Shown: piece after piece, positions 16,295-24,419 of the stretch
Numbering within the stretch: the first letter of the stretch is position 1
Layout of the letters: the number at the start of each line of letters is the position of its first letter
Assembly: GCF_009737085.1 (NCBI RefSeq)
Contig: NZ_WOVL01000028.1
Coordinates: forward strand, 1 to 64,000
Direction: 5' to 3'
DNA: 64,000 nucleotides
From: Paenibacillus sp. NEAU-GSW1
Lineage (GTDB): Bacteria; Bacillota; Bacilli; Paenibacillales; Paenibacillaceae
Translations under genes and position numbers: made by a program
Notes under the pieces: generated by a model
Database searches by the model: none
Told to the model about the DNA's origin: nothing
The model's input: only the letters and a program-made list of their open reading frames with translations

Positions 16295-17503
16295 TTGGCG
16301 AGATGGGGAAGAAGAAGCTGGCTGCATAGATGGCTCGGGGGGGGCAGATCTTCATTGTGGACGAATCATTCGTTCAAGCGGGTGAAGACGGTAAGCTGGG
16401 GAAGCAAGACGGTTATCGGCGGCAACAAAACAAACGGTGCAGCAAAACGATGGGGCGCCGGCAAAGGCTGGGGCAGCAGCAGCAAGTCTTGGGGCGGAAA
16501 ATGGCAGCCCCGCCCGAAGGTGCGATCCGCTGCTTCAAACGGAGGCGGCGCGAGGCCGCTTTTGGGAGGGCTGCGTCCGTCCAAGCCGCGTCCGTCCCGT
16601 AGTTCGGCAGCGAAGGCGGGAGGGACGGGAGGCTGGGGCGTAAAGCAGCCGCCGCCGCGCCGTCGCCGAAAGCTTCGCACATGGGTGCTCGTAACGCTGC
16701 TCGTTCTGATGCTTGCATCCATTCAATCGTTTATTTATATCGAGAAGCATTTGCGGCCGCCCCTTATGAAGGTGGCGGAGCTGCGCATTAAGCAGGTGGC
16801 GACGCAAGCGATTAATAAGGCGACGACGGAGGAGGTTGTAACCAACTCCGATTTCGAGAAGCTGATTGATTGGAAAATGAACAGCGCAGGCAAAGTATCC
16901 GGCTTCATGCTGAACTATGCGGAGCATACAAAAATTCGATCGCAGACGATTAATACCGTACAGGAAACCTTGTCGGAGCTGAAGGAAATTCCCGAGCATA
17001 TCCCGATCGGGAATGCGCTCGGCAGCGCGATTATTTCCTCCTACGGCCCCCGGGTGCCGGTTAAGTTTGAGCCGGTTGGCGCTGTTAAAGTCGATCTGAA
17101 CACGCGGCAAAAAAATGCGGGTATCAATATGATCTTGATTGAAGTGTATATACGCATAGTTACCGAGGTGGCTATTATCGTGCCGTTCGAAACGGAGCCG
17201 CAGCTCGTCGAAACGGAAATTCCGATTTCGTATTTGCTCGTTGTGGGCGACGTTCCGATGTACTATTACGACAACAAGGGCAATCCTGTCGGAGAATCCG
17301 CTGCCGACGCGCCGAATATATCCGTTCCTCTGACAGAGGGCGGAGGAGTGACGAAGCCTTCCGACGGCAAAATGATCGAAGAGCATCTCGATTCGGAAGT
17401 GTCGCCGTTGCCGGATCAGAACGCTGCCGGCAACGACTCTGCCTCGAACGCCGGCGCTTCCAACGGCGGCAATGGGGGCGACAATGCGACGGGCGGAGAA
17501 TAG
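16295..17503 (+). CDS. yunB: Sporulation protein YunB family
   Basis: 402 residues. One membrane segment (about 130-150) is followed by the YunB core, beginning KHLRPPLMKVAELRIKQVAT and continuing through IGNALGSAII and VEVAIIVPFETEP-like blocks. Bacillus YunB is needed for efficient sporulation and is mother-cell expressed. The N-terminal 110 residues are extremely rich in W, G, R, S and K and are not part of the family. TTG 16295 is preferred because AAGGAGG at 16280-16286 fits it; GTG 16244 has no such site. The C-terminal tail is G/N/A-rich. Neighbours lytH and lipA repeat the Bacillus order. Confidence 0.82.
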   Translation: MARWGRRSWLHRWLGGGRSSLWTNHSFKRVKTVSWGSKTVIGGNKTNGAAKRWGAGKGWGSSSKSWGGKWQPRPKVRSAASNGGGARPLLGGLRPSKPRPSRSSAAKAGGTGGWGVKQPPPRRRRKLRTWVLVTLLVLMLASIQSFIYIEKHLRPPLMKVAELRIKQVATQAINKATTEEVVTNSDFEKLIDWKMNSAGKVSGFMLNYAEHTKIRSQTINTVQETLSELKEIPEHIPIGNALGSAIISSYGPRVPVKFEPVGAVKVDLNTRQKNAGINMILIEVYIRIVTEVAIIVPFETEPQLVETEIPISYLLVVGDVPMYYYDNKGNPVGESAADAPNISVPLTEGGGVTKPSDGKMIEEHLDSEVSPLPDQNAAGNDSASNAGASNGGNGGDNATGGE

Positions 17504-17590
17504 CGCGCGGGAGCAGCATGCGGCGCTGGGCGAGCCGGCGCGCGGGGGAGTTGCCTGAACAAGGCTGTTGTCAGCCTTGTTTGGCAGGAC

Positions 17591-17630
17591 AAAAATAGGC
17601 TATCCCGACAACTGGGACAGCCTATTTTTA
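17591..17630. terminator. Bidirectional terminator between yunB and lytH
   Basis: AAAAATAGGCTGTCCC-type arms (AATAGGCTATCCC and GGGACAGCCTATTTT) form a near-perfect hairpin with A and T tracts on the flanks. A second hairpin, CAAGGCTG/CAGCCTTG, lies just upstream. Confidence 0.85.
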
Positions 17631-17635
17631 GCTTG

Positions 17636-18712
17636 TTACCGTTTGGCGCGCAGCCGCCGGCGTTCGTCGTTTTCCCATTTTTTCAACAGCGGGTATGGAT
17701 CGAAGGACCACTCGATAAGCCCGCGATCACGATAAACGCCATAATGCAAATGCGGCGGAAATTTGCCTTGCGTGCCCGGCTTGCCGTAGCCGGAGCTGCC
17801 GACCCAGCCAATCACTTGCCCCGGCTTGACCAGCGTGCCTACCTCCATCGTTTTGTCGAAGCCCGACAGATGAGCGTAATAGTGGTAATAATTGTTCAAG
17901 TCCCGGATGCCGATTCGCCAGCCACCATAAGGATTCCAGCCCTTCACTTCAATAACGCCGTAGGAGGTGCTTCTGACCGGAACGCCATGATTCGCAAAAA
18001 TATCGGTGCCTTCATGGCTCCGGCGCCCGCCCCAGCCTCGAGCGTTTCCCCATGTGCTTCTGTACGAATAGTTGCTGCCCACTGGAACGGGAAAAGCATG
18101 CTCGAACAAGTCCAGACTTCCGAAATTTTCATAAATGCGGGCAAATTGCTGGATGCGCTGGACCGACCGGCTGTTATGGTAATATTCCCATAAACCGATT
18201 GAAAAGTCGTCTTCCGTTGATCCGCCGTTTTGCAGCATTCTTCCGACTACCGAATAGAGCAAATCGAAATCGTTCGTCCGCTCCGCCACGCCATCCCCGT
18301 TCCCATCTCTTCCAACACCGTTAAACCATTGGATCGAAGCGGGTGCCGTATCGCTTGAATCCGGGTTTAGCGGCCCTGCCCACAGTTCTTCCTCAATAAA
18401 AATGCCGCTTAATTCGCCGAGCTGCGGCCGTGCTTTCGGGCGAGCCTTGCTTAGCGTCCGCTCGTATTGGTCGATTGCGGCAATCCGGTACCATGGAATG
18501 TCTGTTACGATGCTTAGCCTGTCGTACAATTGCTGCCGCAGTCCCAAAATTTTGTCCGCATCCATTTCCGAATTTGCAGCCGCCGCCGGCTTGCTTGTGC
18601 TTTTAGGCAGCTCTGTCTGCTGCTGCGCATAAGTCTGATGACTCGTTGTCAAGGTAATGGAAGCGGCGATGACCGCTGCGGCAATAGAAATGGTCTGTTT
18701 CAATCGTTCCAC
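17636..18712 (-). CDS. lytH: M23 peptidase, LytH-like spore cortex endopeptidase
   Basis: 358 residues: a signal peptide ending near TYAQQ, a helical middle region, then a C-terminal LytM/M23 zinc peptidase domain. SHEGTDIF carries the HxxxD ligands and HLHYGV the HxH motif. Bacillus LytH trims stem peptides of spore cortex peptidoglycan to L-Ala. The assignment to LytH rather than another M23 protein rests on its position between yunB and lipA, as in Bacillus. It is transcribed divergently from lipA. Confidence 0.82.
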   Translation of the reverse strand: MERLKQTISIAAAVIAASITLTTSHQTYAQQQTELPKSTSKPAAAANSEMDADKILGLRQQLYDRLSIVTDIPWYRIAAIDQYERTLSKARPKARPQLGELSGIFIEEELWAGPLNPDSSDTAPASIQWFNGVGRDGNGDGVAERTNDFDLLYSVVGRMLQNGGSTEDDFSIGLWEYYHNSRSVQRIQQFARIYENFGSLDLFEHAFPVPVGSNYSYRSTWGNARGWGGRRSHEGTDIFANHGVPVRSTSYGVIEVKGWNPYGGWRIGIRDLNNYYHYYAHLSGFDKTMEVGTLVKPGQVIGWVGSSGYGKPGTQGKFPPHLHYGVYRDRGLIEWSFDPYPLLKKWENDERRRLRAKR

Positions 18713-18756
18713 CCTTTCGCTGGCTCTATCGCATAATCGTTATGTTTTGCAAATCA

Positions 18757-18784
18757 TTGGTTTTTATCCGAAACATGTTATAAT
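18757..18784 (+). promoter_or_regulatory. Promoter of lipA-yutD
   Basis: TTGGTT and TATAAT are separated by 16 bases, with an extended -10 (TGTTATAAT). The expected start of transcription is about 105 bases before the lipA start. Confidence 0.6.
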
Positions 18785-18895
18785 AAACGAAGAGCTTTTG
18801 GAGCCTGTTTGATGCAGAGCTTATAGTGTTATTGCCCTTATGAATCGATGACATAGATCCTGTTGCGTGCGGCAGGGAGAAAGAAGGATATGCAT

Positions 18896-19801
18896 ATGAG
18901 CAAAAAACAGCAAGAAAAACTTCCAAAGCCGGATTGGCTTCGAATAAAGCTATCGACAGACGGCAACTTTTCCGAAATAAAAGATATGATGCGCACGAAG
19001 ACGCTGCATACCGTATGCGAGGAAGCGCGTTGTCCGAATATTTACGAGTGCTGGTCGAACCGCACGGCTACATTTATGATTTTGGGCGATATATGTACGC
19101 GCGCTTGCCGGTTCTGCGCCGTTAAAACCGGCTTGCCGACAGAGCTTGATCTGCAAGAGCCCGAGCGCGTTGCAGAGGCGGCGGAGCAAATGGGGCTGCG
19201 CCACTGCGTAATAACTTCGGTTGCTCGTGACGATCTGGGCGACGGCGGCGCTTCGATCTTCGCCGGCTCGATCAAAGCGATTCGCGAACGGATGCCTTTT
19301 TGCCGCGTAGAGGTGTTGATTCCGGATTTCCTTGGCAATCGAGACGCTTTGCAGGTCGTTATGGATGCAAAGCCGGATATTTTGAATCATAATATTGAGA
19401 CTGTTGAGCGATTGTCCGATCGGGTCCGCGCTCGCGCCAAATATAAGCGGTCTCTGGAGTTGCTCAAACGCGCAAAAGAAATGAATCCGAAAATTCCGAC
19501 CAAATCCAGCATTATGCTCGGCGTTGGCGAGACTTTTGAGGAAGTATTGCAGGCGATGGATGATTTGCGCGCGGTGGATTGCAATATTTTGACGCTGGGT
19601 CAGTACTTGCAGCCGACGCCGAATCATATGCGGATTGAACGTTATGTGCATCCGGATGAATTTGCGAAGCTTAAAGAAGAGGGATTGAAGCGCGGCTTCC
19701 GCCACGTTGAATCCGGTCCTCTCGTTAGAAGCTCCTATCATGCGCATGAACAGACGGATTCCGCGGAAGCGGCGCAGGCGCGCGAGCTTTCTGGCGTATA
19801 A
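18896..19801 (+). CDS. lipA: Lipoyl synthase
   Basis: 301-residue radical SAM enzyme that inserts two sulfurs into protein-bound octanoyl groups. The auxiliary cluster cysteines are in [13 protein letters not shown] and the radical SAM motif is [24 protein letters not shown] and [20 protein letters not shown] are family blocks. ATG 18896 is chosen because AGAAGG at 18881-18887 is at the right distance; the ATG at 18890 is too close. It is followed after 33 bases by yutD. Confidence 0.96.
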   Translation: MSKKQQEKLPKPDWLRIKLSTDGNFSEIKDMMRTKTLHTVCEEARCPNIYECWSNRTATFMILGDICTRACRFCAVKTGLPTELDLQEPERVAEAAEQMGLRHCVITSVARDDLGDGGASIFAGSIKAIRERMPFCRVEVLIPDFLGNRDALQVVMDAKPDILNHNIETVERLSDRVRARAKYKRSLELLKRAKEMNPKIPTKSSIMLGVGETFEEVLQAMDDLRAVDCNILTLGQYLQPTPNHMRIERYVHPDEFAKLKEEGLKRGFRHVESGPLVRSSYHAHEQTDSAEAAQARELSGV

Positions 19802-19834
19802 CTAAAAGATGCTCCGAGAGATGGGGGAGAGTCG

Positions 19835-20557
19835 TTGATTCAAATCGACGGTAAAATTTATGAGCTGCTGCATGAGAACAGGGGCGGCTGGAATATGGAA
19901 GCGTTTCGCGATCGTTACAGCGAAGTGCTGGAACGGTACGATTATATTATTGGCGATTGGGGTTATAGCCAATTGCGGTTGAAGGGCTTTTTCCGCGATA
20001 ACCATATGAAAGCGACGAAGGAGAGCGCCTTCTCAAGCTTGACGGATTACATTAACGAATATTGCAATTTCGGATGCGCTTATTTCGTTCTGGAGAAGAC
20101 AGGCAGCGTCAAACGTTCTCCTGAAGAGGAAGAACGCGAAGATGAGGAATTGCTGCAGGATTTGGACGATAAGCTGCCGGAGGGCGAGGAATCGCTCATT
20201 TCGGCAATCGCCGCTGGCGTAGCAGAGGCGGCTACCGCTACAGCTGCCGCTGCCCCGTCCAAACCGCATGTTTCCAAAGGTGCTCGTGACCGTGACCGTG
20301 AACGCGAACGTGATCGTGATCGTGATCGCGAAGGGCAGCCGGCATCGGCTTCCGGCGGCAATCAGCCGCAGCAAGCTCGCGGCCCGCGCAGCGAGCACAA
20401 TCGTCGCAGCTTCCGTCCTGGCGGCGGCGACCGGAACAAACGGCCGGTAAAGCCGTTCTCCGGCAAAGATGTTGCAGCTGCTTCAGAGAAGCCCCGGCAA
20501 CAGCAGCAACAACAAACACAATCGAACAATACGCCGAAAGAGCGTGAACGGACTTAA
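19835..20557 (+). CDS. yutD: YutD family protein with long charged tail
   Basis: Residues 1-95 match the YutD (DUF1027) family: IDGKIYELLHENRGGWN, YDYIIGDWGYSQLRLKGF, YCNFGCAYFVLEK. Function is unknown. Bacillus yutD also lies beside lipA. The remaining 145 residues are low complexity: an acidic stretch, an Ala-rich stretch, then an RDRERERDRDRD repeat and a Gln-rich end, probably disordered. Start is TTG 19835 after GGGGGAG at 19823-19829. Confidence 0.85.
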   Translation: MIQIDGKIYELLHENRGGWNMEAFRDRYSEVLERYDYIIGDWGYSQLRLKGFFRDNHMKATKESAFSSLTDYINEYCNFGCAYFVLEKTGSVKRSPEEEEREDEELLQDLDDKLPEGEESLISAIAAGVAEAATATAAAAPSKPHVSKGARDRDRERERDRDRDREGQPASASGGNQPQQARGPRSEHNRRSFRPGGGDRNKRPVKPFSGKDVAAASEKPRQQQQQQTQSNNTPKERERT

Positions 20558-20605
20558 AATCAAAGGCGGTCAGGAGTAGGTTGCTCCTGGCCGCCTTTGA
20601 TTTTG
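20556..20605. terminator. Bidirectional terminator between yutD and nadK
   Basis: AAAATCAAAGGCGG pairs with CCGCCTTTGATTTT, enclosing a second inner pairing (AGGAG/CTCCT). Confidence 0.88.
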
Positions 20606-20618
20606 CACTTCAATCGGC

Positions 20619-21407
20619 TTACATGTCGATAAATGCGTCTCGGACGCGGTTCCAGAACGGAAACGGCCGGTACCTGGCAAAATTAACTTTGTGTGGGCTG
20701 ACGCTGCACCGGATCGATTTAATGTCGCTGCGCTGAATGCTGACATGATCGATAGCGAGCACAAGCCGCTGCTCTTTCTTGGAAATAATGTCACAGTGGT
20801 GATGGCGAGGCAGCAGAAACGACGATCCAAGCGTTCGATAAACGCGATTGTTGATCGATGCGATCTCAGCGATCTGGAGCGATTCGATGCTTGGATGAAC
20901 GATGGAGCCGCCGACGCTTTTGTTGTAGGCGGTGCTTCCCGACGGCGTCGAAATTACGATGCCGTCGCCGCGGAACATTTCGAACGGTTCGTCGTTAACG
21001 TTCATTTGAACGACCAGCGTCGCGTCCGCACCTTTTAGCGTAAATTCATTTAGGGCATAGTATTGCAGTTTCTCGGTTGGCGTTTCAACCTCGATTTCGG
21101 CTAACGGATAACGGACAATAATCGGCTCTGAAGCCGCCATCATTGAAACGAGCTCTTCCAGCTCGTTAACCTTCCAATCGGCGTAAAATCCTAAATGGCC
21201 GGTATGAATACCGACAAAAGCGACTTTCGACACGCGGTGAACATAATTGTGAAAGGCCTGCAGCATCGTGCCGTCGCCGCCGATAGAAATAACAATGTCC
21301 GGCTCCGCATCCTCACGTTCAAAGCCTCTTTCGGCCGCCAGCTGATGAAACTGCTCAGCTAATGATTGTGATAATGTATCTCCTCGGTCGATAACCGCGT
21401 ATTTCAA
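20619..21407 (-). CDS. nadK: NAD kinase
   Basis: 262 residues. Makes NADP from NAD and ATP in the cytoplasm. The catalytic ISIGGDGTMLQAFH motif, GIHTGHLGFYADW and the substrate-binding STPSGSTAYNKSVGG block are all present. Start is TTG 21407 behind a GAAGGGG site; the open frame extends 57 codons further but that part is not NAD-kinase-like. Convergent with yutD. Confidence 0.95.
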   Translation of the reverse strand: MKYAVIDRGDTLSQSLAEQFHQLAAERGFEREDAEPDIVISIGGDGTMLQAFHNYVHRVSKVAFVGIHTGHLGFYADWKVNELEELVSMMAASEPIIVRYPLAEIEVETPTEKLQYYALNEFTLKGADATLVVQMNVNDEPFEMFRGDGIVISTPSGSTAYNKSVGGSIVHPSIESLQIAEIASINNRVYRTLGSSFLLPRHHHCDIISKKEQRLVLAIDHVSIQRSDIKSIRCSVSPHKVNFARYRPFPFWNRVRDAFIDM

Positions 21408-21492
21408 CAAAAAATACCCCTTCCGAAACAAACGTATATGTACGATGATATCGGAATGTGGAGACAAATACAATGAGGAAGAGCAAATGTTG

Positions 21493-22551
21493 TTACGGCG
21501 CCAACCAGCCCCACAGCAAATAGACAAGTGCGATTGCGATAAGCCCATGCGCGAAGCGGGCGAACAGCAGCGGGGCATAGCGCATGTCGGTGCGGCTGAT
21601 CAGGCTGACCACTTGCGCATGCACAGACAAACCTCCCCAAGAAAGCACCCACGCGGCGATAGCGGCTTGATGCATAAGATGAGCGTCTGCATTTCCGGCA
21701 GCTTTGGCCCCCAGCGTTACTTCAAACAATCCGAAAATGATGGCATCTGTAAGCCCCGCCGGCAATCCAAACCATTGAAACAAGAGGCGGAGCACATCGG
21801 ACAAACCTTCAACAATGCCGATCCGGTTCAGCATTTCGATCACGACAGAGAAAAAAACGACAAGGCCGCCAATAACGAGCATTAGCCGGAGCGCTGATTG
21901 AATTGCGTCTTGCAGCAGCCGACCCAGCTCACGGCCGTCCAAAAGCCTTGCATCGTGCATGGCTTTTAACGCGACGGATAACCGATTTCGGGTTGGATTG
22001 CTTAACGGTCGAACGGGTTCGCTTAGGGGCGCATGCCGATCATGGAAACGCATAAGCAGACCAATTACAAAAGCGCCCCCATAATGAGCCGCTGCAAGGA
22101 GAGGGGCAATGGCTGCGTTGTGGAAAAAGCCTACTGAGACGGCGCCGATTAAAAAAATCGGGTCCGACGTCGTTGTAAATGCAACTAATCGTTCGCCCTC
22201 GGCCCGATTAACGAGCCGCTGCTCCCATAATTGAGCAGTCAGTTTGGCTCCGACCGGATACCCGGACACATAACCCATCGCAACAACAAAGCTGCCAATG
22301 CCGGGAAGCCGAAACATCGGGCGCATAAAGGGATCAAGCAGTTTACCGAAAAAGTGAACGATGCCAAAACCAAGCATTAGCTCGGATATTACGAAAAAGG
22401 GGAAAAGCGCTGGGAAAAGCACCTGCCACCAGATCGAAAGTCCGCGCAGCGACGACTCCAGCGTTTGATGCGGGAAGCAAGCCATAAGCAGCACAATAAG
22501 CAATGCCCCAAGGCCGGTGACGGAAGCGGGATGCGCAAGGACGCGCAGCAT
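21493..22551 (-). CDS. ylbJ: Sporulation integral membrane protein YlbJ
   Basis: 352 residues with about eight membrane segments and nucleoside-recognition-type repeats. GYVSGYPVGAKLTAQLWEQ and TTTSDPIFLIGAVSVGFF match YlbJ, a sporulation protein needed for spore cortex formation or heat resistance. ATG 22551 was chosen for its GGAGGA site; the open frame starts 12 codons upstream. It is transcribed in the same direction as nadK but separated by 85 bases. Confidence 0.88.
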   Translation of the reverse strand: MLRVLAHPASVTGLGALLIVLLMACFPHQTLESSLRGLSIWWQVLFPALFPFFVISELMLGFGIVHFFGKLLDPFMRPMFRLPGIGSFVVAMGYVSGYPVGAKLTAQLWEQRLVNRAEGERLVAFTTTSDPIFLIGAVSVGFFHNAAIAPLLAAAHYGGAFVIGLLMRFHDRHAPLSEPVRPLSNPTRNRLSVALKAMHDARLLDGRELGRLLQDAIQSALRLMLVIGGLVVFFSVVIEMLNRIGIVEGLSDVLRLLFQWFGLPAGLTDAIIFGLFEVTLGAKAAGNADAHLMHQAAIAAWVLSWGGLSVHAQVVSLISRTDMRYAPLLFARFAHGLIAIALVYLLWGWLAP

Positions 22552-22775
22552 AAAGAGTCCTCCTAAAAAGTTTTGCTTCGAAAGCATACGCTTAGCTTGT
22601 CTTTTACATATATGTCACCGTTAGGACATCCATCCCTTTCTTTTTGACGGGCATAGTAAAATTGTTTGAATATTCTTGAAGAAAACGCTTGCATTTTGGG
22701 GTGATCTCTATGGTACAATGGAGTCAGAAGCAGCTTAATCGTTGCATATCCTCTCTAGGACGCGGAGGGATCGGT

Positions 22776-22874
22776 ATGATGATGAGTGTAATAGCCGGCA
22801 TTTTAGTTTGTGCATTTGTTTATGTAATTCGTGAGTCTCTAACGGCGCCGGGTGAAGAGGATTACGAAAGCTAA
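22776..22874 (+). CDS. 32-residue single-span membrane peptide
   Basis: ATG 22776 lies 6 bases after GGAGGG and encodes MMM followed by one hydrophobic span (VIAGILVCAFVYVI) and an acidic tail ending EEDYES. It is closed by a terminator 20 bases later (22895-22927), so it forms a unit of its own. A longer frame can be read from 22689 but has no ribosome binding site. No family recognised. Such one-span peptides often modulate a membrane enzyme, but no partner can be named. Confidence 0.6.
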   Translation: MMMSVIAGILVCAFVYVIRESLTAPGEEDYES

Positions 22875-22894
22875 CCGGATATACAGTTGATACG

Positions 22895-22927
22895 TCCCGC
22901 ATTGGCAACGATGCGGGCTTTTTTTTA
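22895..22927 (+). terminator. Intrinsic terminator after small membrane peptide
   Basis: CCCGCAT pairs with ATGCGGG, followed by CTTTTTTTT. Confidence 0.85.
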
Positions 22928-23071
22928 CTATGAGACAGCGGTATGGAGAGGTTGATTGGACTAAGGTTCTACATTTTGTGCTGGAAAGTCATCCAAAGTA
23001 CCTACATAATGAAGCCGTGTATGTCGATATATTTAGGTAGAACATCGCACAGAATAGGAGACGTGAACCGT

Positions 23072-23794
23072 ATGGAGCCGCTCTATCAGACAAATGTGAA
23101 TTGCATCTGTTGTGAAATGCCGTTTTCAACTTCTCGAGTGAGGCCAAGCTTCAAAAAAGCGATATCAACTGACACCGATTTTTGCGGGCATTACAAAAAT
23201 GGCGTGAATCCCGACTACTATGTCGTGCGCGTATGCCCGGCTTGCGGCTTTGCTTCTACGGAGAACGGGATGCAGCGCTTGACGGAAAATCAGAAGAAGC
23301 TTTACTTCGATAAAGTGGGAGTAAAGTGGACGACGCGCGACTACGGCGGAGAGCGCGAATTGCCTCAAGCTCTGGCTTGTTATAAGCTTGCGCTGCTGAC
23401 TGCCCAGGTTACAGGCGAGAAGGATCGCGTTGTGGCCGGCATCTTGCATCATATTGCATGGTTGTATCGTTATGAGGGCAATCAGGAGGAAGAGAAGCGT
23501 TTTCTTCGGTTTGCGCTTAACTCTTATATAAAGGTTTATGAAACGGAAGGCGAGGATTTAAACAATGTTCGTCTTATGTACATGCTCGGCGAACTGAACA
23601 ATCGGATTGGCGAGCGTAATGAAGCGGTAAAATGGTTCTCCCGTATCGTGAACGATAAACGCATTATGGATGCGGCGATGATTCGTGCTAGCCGTGAGCA
23701 ATGGCAGGCAATTCGCGAAGAGATGGCTGCTGAACGCATGGGGCTGGACGACAGCAACGAACCGGCCGAAGCCGGTCGTACTGCGGCGAACTAG
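23072..23794 (+). CDS. DUF2225 zinc-ribbon/TPR-like protein
   Basis: 240 residues. The N-terminus has two CxxC pairs (NCICCEMPF and VCPACGF), then helical repeat-like sequence. This matches the DUF2225 family, found in Bacillota and other bacteria, whose function is unknown. The start at ATG 23072 follows AGGAG at 23056-23060. A longer frame from 22943 has no family similarity in its first 43 residues. Confidence 0.85.
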   Translation: MEPLYQTNVNCICCEMPFSTSRVRPSFKKAISTDTDFCGHYKNGVNPDYYVVRVCPACGFASTENGMQRLTENQKKLYFDKVGVKWTTRDYGGERELPQALACYKLALLTAQVTGEKDRVVAGILHHIAWLYRYEGNQEEEKRFLRFALNSYIKVYETEGEDLNNVRLMYMLGELNNRIGERNEAVKWFSRIVNDKRIMDAAMIRASREQWQAIREEMAAERMGLDDSNEPAEAGRTAAN

Positions 23795-23811
23795 CATTTG
23801 AGCTTGTCCGA

Positions 23812-24057
23812 TCAGCCTTGTTTTCGATTGCGCAGAGGCTCGTCGGCCAGCATATAGTCGTTGTCCATATCGACAATTGTCACTTTATTGTGGCAGCATG
23901 GAAAAACGAGCAGCTTTTTCTTGCCGTGCTGAATATCGGGAATTTCTTTCACTCGAAGCGGGATGAGCACATTGTCGCTGGCGCAAAACGGACAGCTTTG
24001 AACGTATAAATCGTTCATGACGATGTCATACGGCCAACTGTTTTCGAAAGGAATCAT
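23812..24057 (-). CDS. Small conserved zinc-ribbon-like protein, 81 residues
   Basis: CPFCASDNV and FPCCHNKV give four cysteines and a histidine in zinc-ribbon spacing. Function is unknown. Its ATG overlaps the stop of the upstream 62-residue gene (ATGA at 24054-24057), so the two are translationally coupled. The pair is convergent with the DUF2225 gene. Confidence 0.75.
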   Translation of the reverse strand: MIPFENSWPYDIVMNDLYVQSCPFCASDNVLIPLRVKEIPDIQHGKKKLLVFPCCHNKVTIVDMDNDYMLADEPLRNRKQG

Positions 24058-24242
24058 GATTGCGATTGCTCCGGTTTATCGTCATTCCCGGTTCCGCCTG
24101 CTTCAGCCTCTGATTTGGCCAGCTCGGCAAGTTTTTGCAGCAGGATGTGTCGCGGCATATGCATGAGATGTTCAATCGGCACGCCAAGCTGCTTCGAAAG
24201 CTTGATTGCGGTGTCCGGTGAAATTTGCAACGGTCTGGACAT
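24054..24242 (-). CDS. Small conserved hypothetical protein, 62 residues
   Basis: The first 45 residues look like a short helical, possibly DNA-binding-like fold (ISPDTAIKLSKQLGVPIEHL), and the tail is disordered and acidic. TTGGAGG precedes ATG 24242 at a good distance. It is first in a two-gene operon with the zinc-ribbon protein. I do not recognise the family. Confidence 0.7.
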   Translation of the reverse strand: MSRPLQISPDTAIKLSKQLGVPIEHLMHMPRHILLQKLAELAKSEAEAGGTGNDDKPEQSQS

Positions 24243-24279
24243 GGTGGAATACCTCCAAGTAAGGATATAATTAAGTTAT

Positions 24280-24338
24280 ACACCGCTGATAGAGATTGCG
24301 CAAATGGAACGCAAATCTTTTGAGGCGGTGTTTTTTTG
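24280..24338 (+). terminator. Long hairpin with T-run upstream of pepF
   Basis: ACACCGC pairs with GCGGTGT across a branched inner stem (GATTGCG with CGCAAATC), followed by TTTTTTT. No plus-strand gene ends just before it, so it could be an attenuator in the pepF leader or a remnant. Confidence 0.5.
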
Positions 24339-24419
24339 TATTCGATGATTGCAGAACAGTATACTTAAGAGTGACGCAGCCGGATCTCGAAGCTGCACAT
24401 GGGAAAGGAGAATAGTGAT

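Noticed and set aside
16535-17386. Long minus-strand open frame of 283 residues opposite yunB
   Set aside because: Shadow of the yunB core with no ribosome binding site or recognisable domain.
22689-22775. Longer start for the small membrane peptide at 22689 or 22710
   Set aside because: No ribosome binding site at these codons, whereas ATG 22776 has GGAGGG at the right distance.
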